DNA of 64,000 bases from G032773895 sp965248935 (GTDB lineage Bacteria; Pseudomonadota; Gammaproteobacteria; Pseudomonadales; Cellvibrionaceae), in assembly GCA_965248935.1 (NCBI GenBank), contig OZ252214.1, positions 1,984,001 to 2,048,000 of the forward strand, in the 5' to 3' direction. Under the pieces are notes generated by a model, which was given only the letters and a program-made list of their open reading frames with translations, was not told the origin of the DNA and did not search any database. This document shows, one piece after another, positions 25,288-34,097 of this stretch. The first letter of the stretch is position 1. Each line of letters opens with the position of its first letter. The position numbers and the translations under genes are program-made.

Positions 25288-26690
25288 ACAGCCACTACGA
25301 CCCCACAGGACGCCTGCAAAAACAACATGCCAGCAACCAAAACAACAAACAGCCCAGCCCCATACACCGGGAATTTGGTTACGATACCTTTGGCAACCTA
25401 AACCGCATAAAAGACGGGCCGGTAGAAACACGCTACGCCTACGACCTGCTTAACCGCCTAAAACACAGCGAAGCCATAAACGATGGCAAAATCACCCAAG
25501 AAGCATTTCACTTTGACCCTGCGGGCAATATTCTCGATTCAAGCCAAAGCAAAAACCAACAAAACCAAAGCAATCAAAACAACCCTAATAAAAACGGCCA
25601 AGGCAACCGCCTAAGCTTTCAAGGCGACCGCCACTTTACCTATGACAAACGTGGGAACCTAATACAGGAGAAACGGGGCAGGGGCGGCAAACTTATCACC
25701 CGCTACCAGTACAACCTCAACAACCAACTGACTAAAATAGAGAAACACGGCCAAACCACCGAATACACCTACGACCCACTGGGCCGTCGAATAAAAAAAC
25801 AGGATGAATTTGGCTCCACTCGTTACCTGTGGGCTGGTGATCAGTTGGTGCAGGAGGAAAGGAATAACCTTAAAAAAACCTATATTTACGAACCCGAAAG
25901 CTTTAAGCCACTTGCCATGGTGCAGGATGGGGAGGTCTATCACTATCATCTCGATCATTTAGGTACCCCGCAAGAACTATCCAATAGCGAAGGAAAAATC
26001 GTTTGGAAAGCCCGTTATCAAACCTATGGGAATGTGGCCTATAAAGAAGTGGATGAAATCGAAAACAATATCCGCTTTCAAGGGCAATACTTTGATGAAG
26101 AGAGTGGATTGCATTACAATCGGCATCGGTATTATGATCCAGGGGTAGGGCAGTTTACGACGCAAGACCCGATTGGGTTGTTGGGTGGGGTAAATAATTA
26201 TCAGTATGCGCCTAATCCAACGGGGTGGGTTGATCCGTTTGGGTTGAGTTGTAAGGAGGAAGACTCAATACCGAAAGGGGTTGCTTTTGAAGGTACAGTA
26301 TACAGATACGAAAACCCTGATAGAGTAGATACAACATGGGACGCACACAAATGGAATAAAGCTGCTAACCATAGGTATACCGAGCCAGGAATAAACGGAG
26401 TTTATGCTGGAACTAGCGCCAAAACAGCTGAAATGGAAATTTCACATTATGGAGCTTTAGACGGCAGAGTGCTTGTAAATAAAGATGCAAGTCTGAAAAA
26501 TGTTCTAGATTTAACGAACCCAAAAGTGCGTGATAAGTTGGGCGTAAGTCTTGACGGTATATCAAATAATAGTTATGACAAGACGCATGCTATAGGGCGT
26601 TTTGCTAAAGAAAATGGGTATGATGGGATTCTAGCTCCCTCAGCTAGAAATTCTGGAGGCTCAAATTTAGTTTCCTTTTCTGGGTATTAA
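25288..26690 (+). CDS. Orphan Rhs C-terminal cassette J with RES-domain toxin tip
   Basis: The rhs frame is open from the spacer to the stop. The first plausible starts are TTG/GTG at 25845/25848. The tip after DPFGLSC (KEEDSIPKGVAFEG) is a RES domain. It has YRYEN (conserved Arg), NGVYAGTSAKTAEMEISHYG (conserved Tyr and Glu) and GILAPSARNSGGSNLVSF (conserved Ser). RES toxins (MbcT, ParT, Res) degrade or phosphorolyse NAD+ or use it for ADP-ribosylation. Here the domain is fused as a deliverable Rhs tip. It is followed by an MbcA/ParS-type antitoxin piece, which strengthens the call. No usable own start, so probably a silent donor. Confidence 0.87.
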
Positions 26691-26698
26691 AACAACAA

Positions 26699-26956
26699 AT
26701 GAACAATAGTCAATGGGATAAATACTCGTCTATATTTATGGAAGAGTACGAAGAAACTCCAACAATAAAAAGCCTTACCTCTGAAGTCAATGATAAAAGT
26801 ATCGCCGCAGTTGTAGAGTTTCACTACGGTGAAAACGCATTCAACTGGTTAGACAAAAACATCGATGCTCTCAATGGAAGAACACCAAGGGAGTGCCTTT
26901 CTACTCATGATGGCATAAACGACCTCAAGGAGATGTTAATGAAGGTTCCCTGCTGA
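26699..26956 (+). CDS. Immunity protein: MbcA/ParS/Xre toxin-binding domain
   Basis: 85 residues. The C-terminal half (AFNWLDKNIDALNGRTPREC, then L-STHDGINDLKEML) matches the toxin-binding domain of MbcA/ParS/Xre antitoxins. That domain caps the RES active site. The N-terminal helix-turn-helix DNA-binding domain of Xre antitoxins is absent, as expected for an immunity protein that no longer autoregulates. It starts 8 bp after the toxin stop. Confidence 0.8.
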   Translation: MNNSQWDKYSSIFMEEYEETPTIKSLTSEVNDKSIAAVVEFHYGENAFNWLDKNIDALNGRTPRECLSTHDGINDLKEMLMKVPC

Positions 26957-27034
26957 AAATGAAAGAATTACCAATATGGAGCCTGCAAAAAAGATTGTGT
27001 AACTGTCTATCATTAACCCCAAGTAAAGGTAAGC

Positions 27035-27210
27035 TGTAGAGCGCAAAATCACCATCGTAGTTTTTCCCACATTACTGGTCGTAGAATAATGAATTTTTAC
27101 GGCCAATTTCCCACATTCACATCGTAAACTTTTTTCTAATTATTATTTTCCCATCGTAGTCTTTACCAAAGTTGATCCAAAAAATTCCCATCGTAGACAG
27201 TCACCCACAG
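27035..27210 (+). repeat. Long-form TGTAGAGCGC spacer element (copy 11)
   Basis: Full-length form, followed by about 30 bp of rhs (CACTACGACACCTTTGGCAA). Two separate rhs blocks are fused here by an internal deletion. Confidence 0.8.
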
Positions 27211-27242
27211 CCACTACGACACCTTTGGCAACCTAAAGGAAA

Positions 27243-27345
27243 AATAGGGGTCAAATCTATTGATAATAACGTTTAACTCCGCTTAACTGTAGAGCGCAAA
27301 ATTAACAGCGTAGGCGGCTACCTTAGCCTGCAAGGTGACTGCAAA
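27243..27345 (+). repeat. Gene-tail relic, degenerate spacer (copy 12) and rhs nub
   Basis: GGGGTCAAATC tail, then TGTAGAGCGC at 27288 with a damaged motif (ACAGCGTAG), then a short rhs piece (YLSLQGD). It is cut at 27346 by the next element. Confidence 0.75.
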
Positions 27346-27464
27346 TGTGGCCGCCCAAATTGCCATCATAGTTTTTTCCACATTATTGGTCGTAGAATAA
27401 TAAAGTTTTACGGCCAATTTCCCATACTCACATCGTAGACTTTTTTCTAATTATTATTTTTCTA
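27346..27464 (+). mobile_element. Chimeric transposon end (TGTGGCCGCC head, CATCGTAG body)
   Basis: The first 26 bp are the TGTGGCCGCC type up to CATCATAG. The rest is the TGTAGAGCGC-type body (GTCGTAG, ACATCGTAG, CTATCGTAA). The switch is exactly at the shared motif. Confidence 0.8.
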
Positions 27465-27778
27465 TCGTAAAATGGCACCCTGTTTTTAGATAATCGTGTT
27501 TACGATAAATTTGGCTCGCGACCAATAACACCCTACCTATAAAAAGTACGATGCTATTGGCAATCCAAAGAACGCAACCTCACCACCCAATCCGAATACG
27601 ACCCCACAGGACGCCTGCAAAAACAACATGCCCGCAACCAAAACAACAAACAGCCCAACCCCATACACCGGGAATTTGGTTACGACACCTTGCCCTAGTT
27701 CCCACGGTCTTCCGTGGGAACTCATATCTCACTAACGCTTCCCCTATGCATTACCACGCCGGAGCGTGGGAACGAGTC
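27465..27778 (+). repeat. Tandem-duplicated relic block, unit 1
   Basis: Contains CGTAAAATGG, GTTTACGATAAATTTGG, rhs pieces (SEYDPTGRLQKQHARN) and the REP repeat at 27693-27778. It is repeated with few changes at 27901-28214. Confidence 0.8.
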
Positions 27779-27900
27779 AATTACTGGTCGTAGAATAACG
27801 AAGTTTTACGGTCAATTTCCCACACCCACATCGTAGACTTTTTTCTGGTTATCTCTTTCCCATCGTAGCGTTTATCAAAACCGATCCAAAAAATTCCCAT
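27779..27900 (+). repeat. Headless spacer element between duplicated blocks
   Basis: The TGTAGAGCGC body without its first 45 bp: it starts TTACTGGTCGTAG and has CATCGTAG motifs at about 27830 and 27864. The REP element lies at its left edge. Confidence 0.7.
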
Positions 27901-28214
27901 CGTAAAATGGAGTCCTGTTTTTTAGATAATCATGTTTACGATAAATTTGGCTGGCGACCAATAACACCCTACCTATAAAAAGTACGATGCTATTGGTAAT
28001 CTAAAGAACGCAACCTCACCACCCAATCCGAATACGACCCCACAGGACGCCTGCAAAAACAACATGCCCGCAACCAAAACAACAAACAGCCCAACCCCAT
28101 ACACCGGGAATTTGGTTACGACACCTTGCCCTAGTTCCCACGGTCTTCCGTGGGAACTCATATCTCACTAACGCTTCCCCTATGCATTACCACGCCGGAG
28201 CGTGGGAACGAGTC
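27901..28214 (+). repeat. Tandem-duplicated relic block, unit 2
   Basis: Second copy of 27465-27778, with the third REP repeat at 28129-28214. The REP reads in frame into the next rhs cassette. Confidence 0.8.
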
Positions 28215-29577
28215 ACAAAAACAACATACCAGTAACCAAAGCAACAAACAGCCCAGCCCCATACACCGGGAATCTGGTTACGATACCTTTGGCAACCTAA
28301 ACCGCGTCAAAGACGGGCCTGTGGAAACACGCTATGCCTACGACCTGCTTAACCGCCTAAAACACAGCGAAGCCATAAACGACGGCAAAATCACCCAAGA
28401 AGCATTTCACTTTGACCCTGCGGGCAATATTCTTGATTCAAGCCAAAACCAACCAAACCAAAGCAATCAAAGTAACCAAAACAACAAACAAAATAACCCT
28501 AATAAAAACGGCCAAGGCAACCGCCTAAGTTTTCAAGGCGACCGCCACTTTACCTATGACAAACGTGGGAACCTAATACAAGAAAAACGGGGCAGGGGTG
28601 GCAAGCTCATCACCCGCTACCAGTACAACCTCAACAACCAACTGACTAAAATAGAAAAAAACGGCCAAACCACCGAATACACCTACGACCCACTGGGCCG
28701 TCGAATAAAAAAACAGGATGAATTTGGCACCACTCGTTACCTGTGGGCTGGTGATCAGTTGGTGCAGGAGGAAAGGAATAACCTTAAAAAAACCTATATC
28801 TACGAACCCGAAAGCTTTAAACCACTTGCCATGGTGCAGGATGGCGAAGTCTATCACTACCATCTAGACCATTTAGGCACTCCGCAAGAACTATCAAACC
28901 AACACGGAAAAATCGTTTGGAAAGCCCGCTATACAACCTATGGAAATGTAGCCTATAAAGAAGTGGATGAAATCGAAAATAATATCCGCTTTCAAGGGCA
29001 ATACTTTGATGAAGAGAGTGGATTACATTACAATCGGCATCGGTATTATGATCCCAATATCGGGCAGTTTACTACGCAAGACCCGATTGGGCTTTTGGGT
29101 GGGGTAAATAATTATCAGTATGCGCCTAATCCAACGGGGTGGATTGATCCGTTTGGGTTGAGTTGTAAGGAAGAGCCCATAACTGATCCATCTAGGATAT
29201 TACCTGCACCTGAGTCTCTTACTCCAGAAATGCCTGGAGCGCCAATCACTAGCGTAATTCTTCCTGCCGGTTATCGGTTTAACCAAGCAGTATCGCCAGG
29301 GCAACCAAGCCCAGGCAAGTTCGGTACTGATGACACAATAACTAGTGTTGACTACGTTAGAAATGAGCTGGCAGTCATACCGCCTTTCAAAGAAAAAATT
29401 TCTGGCGTACGGCAAGTTGAAATTACTCGCCCTGTTAGAGTGCAAAGGAGTGTAGTAGGCCCTCAAAAACATAATGGTATTACTTATCCTGGAGGAGGCA
29501 CCCAGATTGATGTTTTAGAATATGATCCTAAAAAACCCTTTGTTAAATTTGTAGGCGAAGAAACACCTCTTGAGTGA
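28150..29577 (+). CDS. Orphan Rhs C-terminal cassette L (possible TNT-like tip)
   Basis: Rhs core from QKQHTSNQ (28216). The frame extends back through the REP repeat to a GTG at 28150, giving an artificial N-terminus (VGTHISLTLPLCITTPERGN). The tip is the sister of that in cassette I: same KEEPITDPSRILPAPESLTP start and YPGGGTQIDVLEYD end, with substitutions clustered in between (QPSPGKFGTDDTITS, FKEKISGVRQVEITR). This pattern fits selection on toxin-immunity contacts. It overlaps its immunity gene by 8 bp. Confidence 0.82.
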   Translation: MGTHISLTLPLCITTPERGNESQKQHTSNQSNKQPSPIHRESGYDTFGNLNRVKDGPVETRYAYDLLNRLKHSEAINDGKITQEAFHFDPAGNILDSSQNQPNQSNQSNQNNKQNNPNKNGQGNRLSFQGDRHFTYDKRGNLIQEKRGRGGKLITRYQYNLNNQLTKIEKNGQTTEYTYDPLGRRIKKQDEFGTTRYLWAGDQLVQEERNNLKKTYIYEPESFKPLAMVQDGEVYHYHLDHLGTPQELSNQHGKIVWKARYTTYGNVAYKEVDEIENNIRFQGQYFDEESGLHYNRHRYYDPNIGQFTTQDPIGLLGGVNNYQYAPNPTGWIDPFGLSCKEEPITDPSRILPAPESLTPEMPGAPITSVILPAGYRFNQAVSPGQPSPGKFGTDDTITSVDYVRNELAVIPPFKEKISGVRQVEITRPVRVQRSVVGPQKHNGITYPGGGTQIDVLEYDPKKPFVKFVGEETPLE

Positions 29578-29944
29578 GTATAAAATGATTAAACAGCTTT
29601 CAAATAATGAGCAAAAAAAGCAGGTAAGCTGGAAATATGGTAATTCGGAGATAATAAAGAATTATAAATATAGAGCTTACGTAGCAGCCCCAGTAAGGGG
29701 AGACTTTGTGGTTATGGTTGATCATAATGATTTTGACAACCCACATAATGCTGTGATTTATAACTCTGATGGATCTTTTAGGAAAAGAGTGGAAAATCCT
29801 TATATAGATCAAGGCACAATATGTTTCGATAATGTCTATCTATCGGGGGAAGAATTAATTTTAACTTCGGTATGCCCTAGAGTTTTTTACTCTTGTAAGT
29901 TAGATGCTAATGGAGATATATCAAATACTAATGAGACTCGATGA
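29570..29944 (+). CDS. Immunity protein of cassette L
   Basis: 124 residues, homologous to 24240 (HNAVIYNSDGS, GTICFDNVYLS, VCPRVFYSCKL, TNETR end). The ATG at 29570 overlaps the toxin end; a second ATG at 29585 (MIKQLSNNEQ) aligns better with the relative's start and may be the real one. Confidence 0.8.
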   Translation: MSEYKMIKQLSNNEQKKQVSWKYGNSEIIKNYKYRAYVAAPVRGDFVVMVDHNDFDNPHNAVIYNSDGSFRKRVENPYIDQGTICFDNVYLSGEELILTSVCPRVFYSCKLDANGDISNTNETR

Positions 29945-30017
29945 TTAAAAGACTGGATACGTACGAAAGAAACTACAGGAGACGAACCCCAAGTAAGGAA
30001 AAAAGAAACCCAAAACA

Positions 30018-30113
30018 GGACGTTCGCATATTGCCAGTGAATGCACGGCATAGTTGCTTAAAACGTCAGCGCCACCTGCCCAGTGGTGGCCTTGCCAGAG
30101 GGAGTCTGGCACC
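30018..30113 (+). repeat. Three-hairpin structured element (copy 2)
   Basis: GGACGTT pairs with AACGTC enclosing a TTGCC/GGCAT-type inner stem, then CCAC/GTGG. The third hairpin TGCCAGA/TCTGGCA has an entirely different stem from copy 1 but equal position and size. Confidence 0.6.
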
Positions 30114-30159
30114 TTAAACACTTCCCAATAAAATCACATATTAATGGACTACCCTTTAT

Positions 30160-30432
30160 TGTAGAGCGCAAAACTACCATCGTAGTTTTCCCAAATTACT
30201 GGTCGTAGAATAACGAAGTTTTACGGTCAATTTCCCACACCCACATCGTAGACTTTTTTCTAATTATTATTTTCCCATCCTAGCCTTTACCAAAACCAAT
30301 CCAAAAAACTCCCATCGTAAAATGGCACCCTGTTTTTTAGATAATTATGTTTACGATAAATTTGGCTGGCGACCAATAACACCCTACCTATAAAAAGTAC
30401 GATGCTATTGTCAATCTAAAGAACGCAACCTC
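30160..30432 (+). repeat. Extended TGTAGAGCGC spacer element (copy 13)
   Basis: Long form plus about 100 bp more (CGTAAAATGG, GTTTACGATAAATTTGG, AGTACGATGC) seen also in the 27.5-28.1 kb blocks. It includes motifs in inverted orientation (TACGAT). It joins rhs further upstream (NLTTQSEYDP) than the other cassettes. Confidence 0.8.
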
Positions 30433-30573
30433 ACCACCCAATCCGAATACGACCCCACAGGACGCCTGCAAAAACAACATGCCCGCAACCAAAGCAACAA
30501 ACAGCCCAGCCCCATACACCGGGAATTTGGTTACGATACCTTTGGCAACCTAAACCGCGTCAAAGACGGGCCT

Positions 30574-32019
30574 GTGGAAACACGCTATGCCTACGACCTG
30601 CTTAATCGCCTAAAACACAGCGAAGCCATAAACGATGGCAAAATCACCCAAGAAGCATTTCACTTTGACCCTGCGGGCAATATTCTCGATTCAAGCCAAA
30701 GCAAAAACCAACAAAACCAACAAAACCAAAGCAATCAAAACAACCCTAATAAAAACGGCCAAGGCAACCGCCTAAGCTTTCAAGGCGACCGCCACTTTAC
30801 CTATGACAAACGTGGGAACCTAATACAGGAGAAACGCGGTACAGGCGGCAAGCTGCTTACCACCTATCAATACAACTTAAATAACCAACTGACTAAAATA
30901 AAGAAACACGGCCAAACCACCGAATACACCTACGACCCACTGGGCCGTCGAATAAAAAAACAGGATGAATTTGGCTCCACTCGTTACCTGTGGGCTGGTG
31001 ATCAGTTGGTGCAGGAGCAGCGCAACGAAATCAAAAAAACCTATATTTATGAACCCGAAAGCTTTAAGCCACTCGCCATGGTGCAGGATGGGGAGGTCTA
31101 TCACTATCATCTCGATCATTTAGGTACCCCGCAAGAACTATCCAATAGCGAAGGAAAAATCGTTTGGAAAGCCCGTTATCAAACCTATGGGAATGTGGCC
31201 TATAAAGAAGTCGATGAAATCGAAAACAATATCCGCTTTCAAGGGCAATACTTTGATGAAGAGAGTGGATTGCATTACAATCGGCATCGGTATTATGATC
31301 CAGGGCTAGGGCAGTTTACGACGCAAGACCCGATTGGGCTTTTGGGGGGAATTAATAGCTATCAGTATGCGCCGAATCCTACGGGGTGGATTGATCCGTT
31401 TGGGTTGACGTGTAGTGAATGGAATAACTTCCAGAAAAATACAAAAGGCTATTTTGCGAATAGTTCTGAAGCTTCAGAAAGCTATCAGAAAATGAAAGAA
31501 GTTGAGGTGGTGCCCCGAGGAGACAAGCCTGATAATGCTACCGATTATCTGCCAACTTCTTATGTAGAAGCTAGCATGCAAAAGTTTAATGCAAAGGGTG
31601 GTGCTTTTATTGTTATTGAAAGTTGGACAACTGGCAGTAGATTTTCAACTTTACCCCCACGTAAGTTCGTCGGCCTACCATCTGAGATGCGACCAGTTAT
31701 CTCTAATTTTGAGTCTTCTGGAGACGTTGCAATATTAAACGATCAATTAAATCTTGGACTTGATTCTGTGGAATTAGCAGAGCTTCAAACTGATCGTATT
31801 ATGTATGTTGAGATAGAGCCGGGCGACCCCAGGTTTTCTTATGATATGCCTTCAGGTAATGAGTTTGGTGCTATTGAGGGGGAATGGAAACCGGGAGGGA
31901 AAACTAAAGCTGGGGTATCAGAAGCAGCCTTAGTTGGTTCGGAAAATATTGACCACGGCAACTCTCTCAGTGGTTATTCAAAGAATTTTAAAAATACAAG
32001 AATTATCAAAGACAAATAG
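30574..32019 (+). CDS. Orphan Rhs C-terminal cassette M (duplicate of tip B)
   Basis: Rhs frame open from about 30436; GTG start candidate 30574 (VETRYAYD). The linker has an extra QQN unit (SKNQQNQQNQSNQNN). From about 31300 on, tip and 3' DNA are identical by eye to cassette B. The upstream core differs, lacking the 72-bp insertion. It is a mosaic: the same tip joined to two different core versions. Confidence 0.85.
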   Translation: METRYAYDLLNRLKHSEAINDGKITQEAFHFDPAGNILDSSQSKNQQNQQNQSNQNNPNKNGQGNRLSFQGDRHFTYDKRGNLIQEKRGTGGKLLTTYQYNLNNQLTKIKKHGQTTEYTYDPLGRRIKKQDEFGSTRYLWAGDQLVQEQRNEIKKTYIYEPESFKPLAMVQDGEVYHYHLDHLGTPQELSNSEGKIVWKARYQTYGNVAYKEVDEIENNIRFQGQYFDEESGLHYNRHRYYDPGLGQFTTQDPIGLLGGINSYQYAPNPTGWIDPFGLTCSEWNNFQKNTKGYFANSSEASESYQKMKEVEVVPRGDKPDNATDYLPTSYVEASMQKFNAKGGAFIVIESWTTGSRFSTLPPRKFVGLPSEMRPVISNFESSGDVAILNDQLNLGLDSVELAELQTDRIMYVEIEPGDPRFSYDMPSGNEFGAIEGEWKPGGKTKAGVSEAALVGSENIDHGNSLSGYSKNFKNTRIIKDK

Positions 32020-32027
32020 AGACGACT

Positions 32028-32423
32028 ATGAATGACAAAAGCCTACAGAAATTTAATGCTGAAAACTTAGTATTACTTGCAGGTAAAGAAAATTCTAGTG
32101 AAAGTTGTGAAACTTGCACAAAGGAAAAATTTAAGTCGTGGTCTGATACCATTAGGAATTTGGAACCTAACATTAAAACCATAGCCGAATTCGAATATGC
32201 TGAGGAAGACATAAAAAAGAATGGCTATAACGAATTTCATCCAAATGGTACAAACTACTGGAGCCCAGATGCTCCAATTGCTATTCACTTTTACCCCTAT
32301 AATGACTGCACTATAAATATATGCACTGCATGTAATGCTGTTTTTTTGAGATATATTGAATATGCTGGTCATACTAGGCAGCATAGAATTAGATATGTTG
32401 ATAAACATTTAATAGTTGATTGA
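32028..32423 (+). CDS. Immunity protein of cassette M (duplicate)
   Basis: Identical by eye in all 131 residues to the protein at 14164-14559, with the same spacing to the toxin. Recent duplication or gene conversion. Confidence 0.78.
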   Translation: MNDKSLQKFNAENLVLLAGKENSSESCETCTKEKFKSWSDTIRNLEPNIKTIAEFEYAEEDIKKNGYNEFHPNGTNYWSPDAPIAIHFYPYNDCTINICTACNAVFLRYIEYAGHTRQHRIRYVDKHLIVD

Positions 32424-32432
32424 TAATTAAAG

Positions 32433-32484
32433 TGTAGAGCGCAAAACTACCATCGTAGTCTTTACCAAAACTGATCCAAAAAAT
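32433..32484 (+). repeat. Shortened TGTAGAGCGC spacer element (copy 14)
   Basis: The first CATCGTAG is fused directly to the last part of copy 2 (GTCTTTACCAAAACTGATCC), a deletion between two motifs. The rhs junction is the same as in cassette B. Confidence 0.8.
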
Positions 32485-32486
32485 GT

Positions 32487-33523
32487 AGCAAGAAAAACGG
32501 CCAAATTACCGAATACACGTATGACCCACTAGGCCGTCGAATTAAAAAACAGGATGAATTTGGTACTACCCGCTACCTCTGGTCAGGCGACCAGCTTATC
32601 CAAGACAAAATGGCAGGAGAGCCATTTTGCACGACGCATGTCGCCCGAAGGGATGAGGCCAAGGATGGCCTCAGTGAACAGCGTAACGAAATCAAAAAAA
32701 CCACTATTTACGAACCCGAAAGCTTTAAACCACTCGCCATGGTGCAGGATGGCGAAGTCTATCACTATCATCTCGATCATTTAGGTACTCCGCAGGAACT
32801 ATCAAACCAATACGGAAAAATCGTTTGGAAAGCCCGTTATCAAACCTATGGGAATGTGGCCTATAAAGAAGTGGATGAAGTAGAAAACAATATCCGCTTT
32901 CAGGGGCAATACTTTGATGAAGAGAGTGGTTTACATTACAATCGGCATCGGTATTATGATCCGGGGGTAGGGCAGTTTACGACCCAAGACCCGATTGGAT
33001 TGTTGGGTGGGGTAAATAATTATCAGTATGCGCCTAATCCGGTGAGTTGGATTGATCCGTTGGGGTTGAGTTGTAGTGAAAAAGAAAGAGTCGAAAAAGC
33101 CAGGAACAGACAACACCAAATGCTTGATAGCAACGTTGGTTACAACGTTAGCCCTACTGAATGGGACGAATTTCCATCCATCCATCCATCGGTCGTGCAG
33201 GCTCTTTTGTATCCGATAAGGAATCTGTAACAGATATTATTGGTAATTTTGAAACTGGCTCCACCGTTGCGATTGATAAGCAAAAAATAATTCAACTTGA
33301 AAATTCATTTGGCCTCGAACTAGGCTCTTTGCAAGATGGTTTCAAAGTAAGAAAAGTAGAGAATATTACTTCGCAAGCTCCAAGAAGTCCTATGGAGGGT
33401 AATAGATTCTTTCTCGGCGCTGGAAATCACCTACCAGGAGGAGCACCAGAAATGGTTATCGACTCAATACCCACAACTGACTCAGGTAATACCAAAACAG
33501 TTCTGGAGGTAAAACCCAAATGA
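32487..33523 (+). pseudogene. Orphan Rhs cassette N, tip frameshifted at a TCCA repeat
   Basis: Core with the 72-bp insertion, hinge variant IDPLGL, then tip SCSEKERVEKARNRQHQMLD. The frame is lost at four TCCA units (33170-33186) and stops at 33230. The true continuation is in the +1 frame: GRAGSFVSDKESVTDIIGNF, then FGLELGSLQDGFKV and GNHLPGGAPEMVI to 33523. Adding one TCCA unit (or removing two) restores a single frame. The intact immunity gene and conserved second half suggest either recent decay or slipped-strand phase variation. Confidence 0.8.
32601..32676 (+). repeat. 72-bp in-frame palindromic insertion in rhs (copy 2)
   Basis: Same sequence and same position in the core as at 13072-13147. 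Confidence 0.75.
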
Positions 33524-33840
33524 CTATTTTTGGATACGTCACAAAAGCAGATACTAAAAAAATTAAAGTTATAGTTATTAACTCAAATATAGAGAAAGAC
33601 CTTTTAAACTACGGCTTTGTGGTAGAACAAGCAAAGGAGTATTCCTATGGTTGCTTAGACGAAAACGATAAGGCTGAAATTTTCTCGAAATTAAACGACT
33701 TGAATATAGCCTTTTCAACAGGTAGGGAATGGTCACCTTCTGAAGTATACGAATATCTACGTGAGAAAGGTATTTTAAAAGGATCATATAAAAGAGTTGC
33801 GTGGATCAGTCCTCAAGAGTTTAAAGTTACAGAAGCGTAG
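33520..33840 (+). CDS. Immunity protein of cassette N
   Basis: 106 residues (MTIFGYVTKADTKKIKVIVI start), ATGA overlap with the toxin stop in the restored frame. This supports that frame as the real toxin end. No family recognised; C-terminal WSPSEVYEYLREKG helix. Confidence 0.72.
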   Translation: MTIFGYVTKADTKKIKVIVINSNIEKDLLNYGFVVEQAKEYSYGCLDENDKAEIFSKLNDLNIAFSTGREWSPSEVYEYLREKGILKGSYKRVAWISPQEFKVTEA

Positions 33841-33867
33841 AGACACGATTCAAAAAAATTAAAACAA

Positions 33868-33960
33868 GGACGTTCGCATGTTGCCAGTAATGATACGGCA
33901 AATTGCCTAACGTCCGCTCCACCTACCTAGTGGTGGGCAAGTCGGGGGTAACCCAACACC
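33868..33960 (+). repeat. Three-hairpin structured element (copy 3)
   Basis: Best-preserved copy: GGACGTT/AACGTCC outer stem, TTGCC/GGCAA inner stem, CCACC/GGTGG hairpin, and GTCGGGGG/AACCCAAC with one mismatch. Confidence 0.6.
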
Positions 33961-34097
33961 CTTGATAAACATTCCTTTATTTTCTGAAATTAGGTATTCT
34001 TAATAGGTTCTTAAAGCTGGTGGCGCGAAAACCCACCCGGTGACGCAAAAGAATTATTATTTCTATTTTCCCCATATCACATAAAGGATTGTAATTA

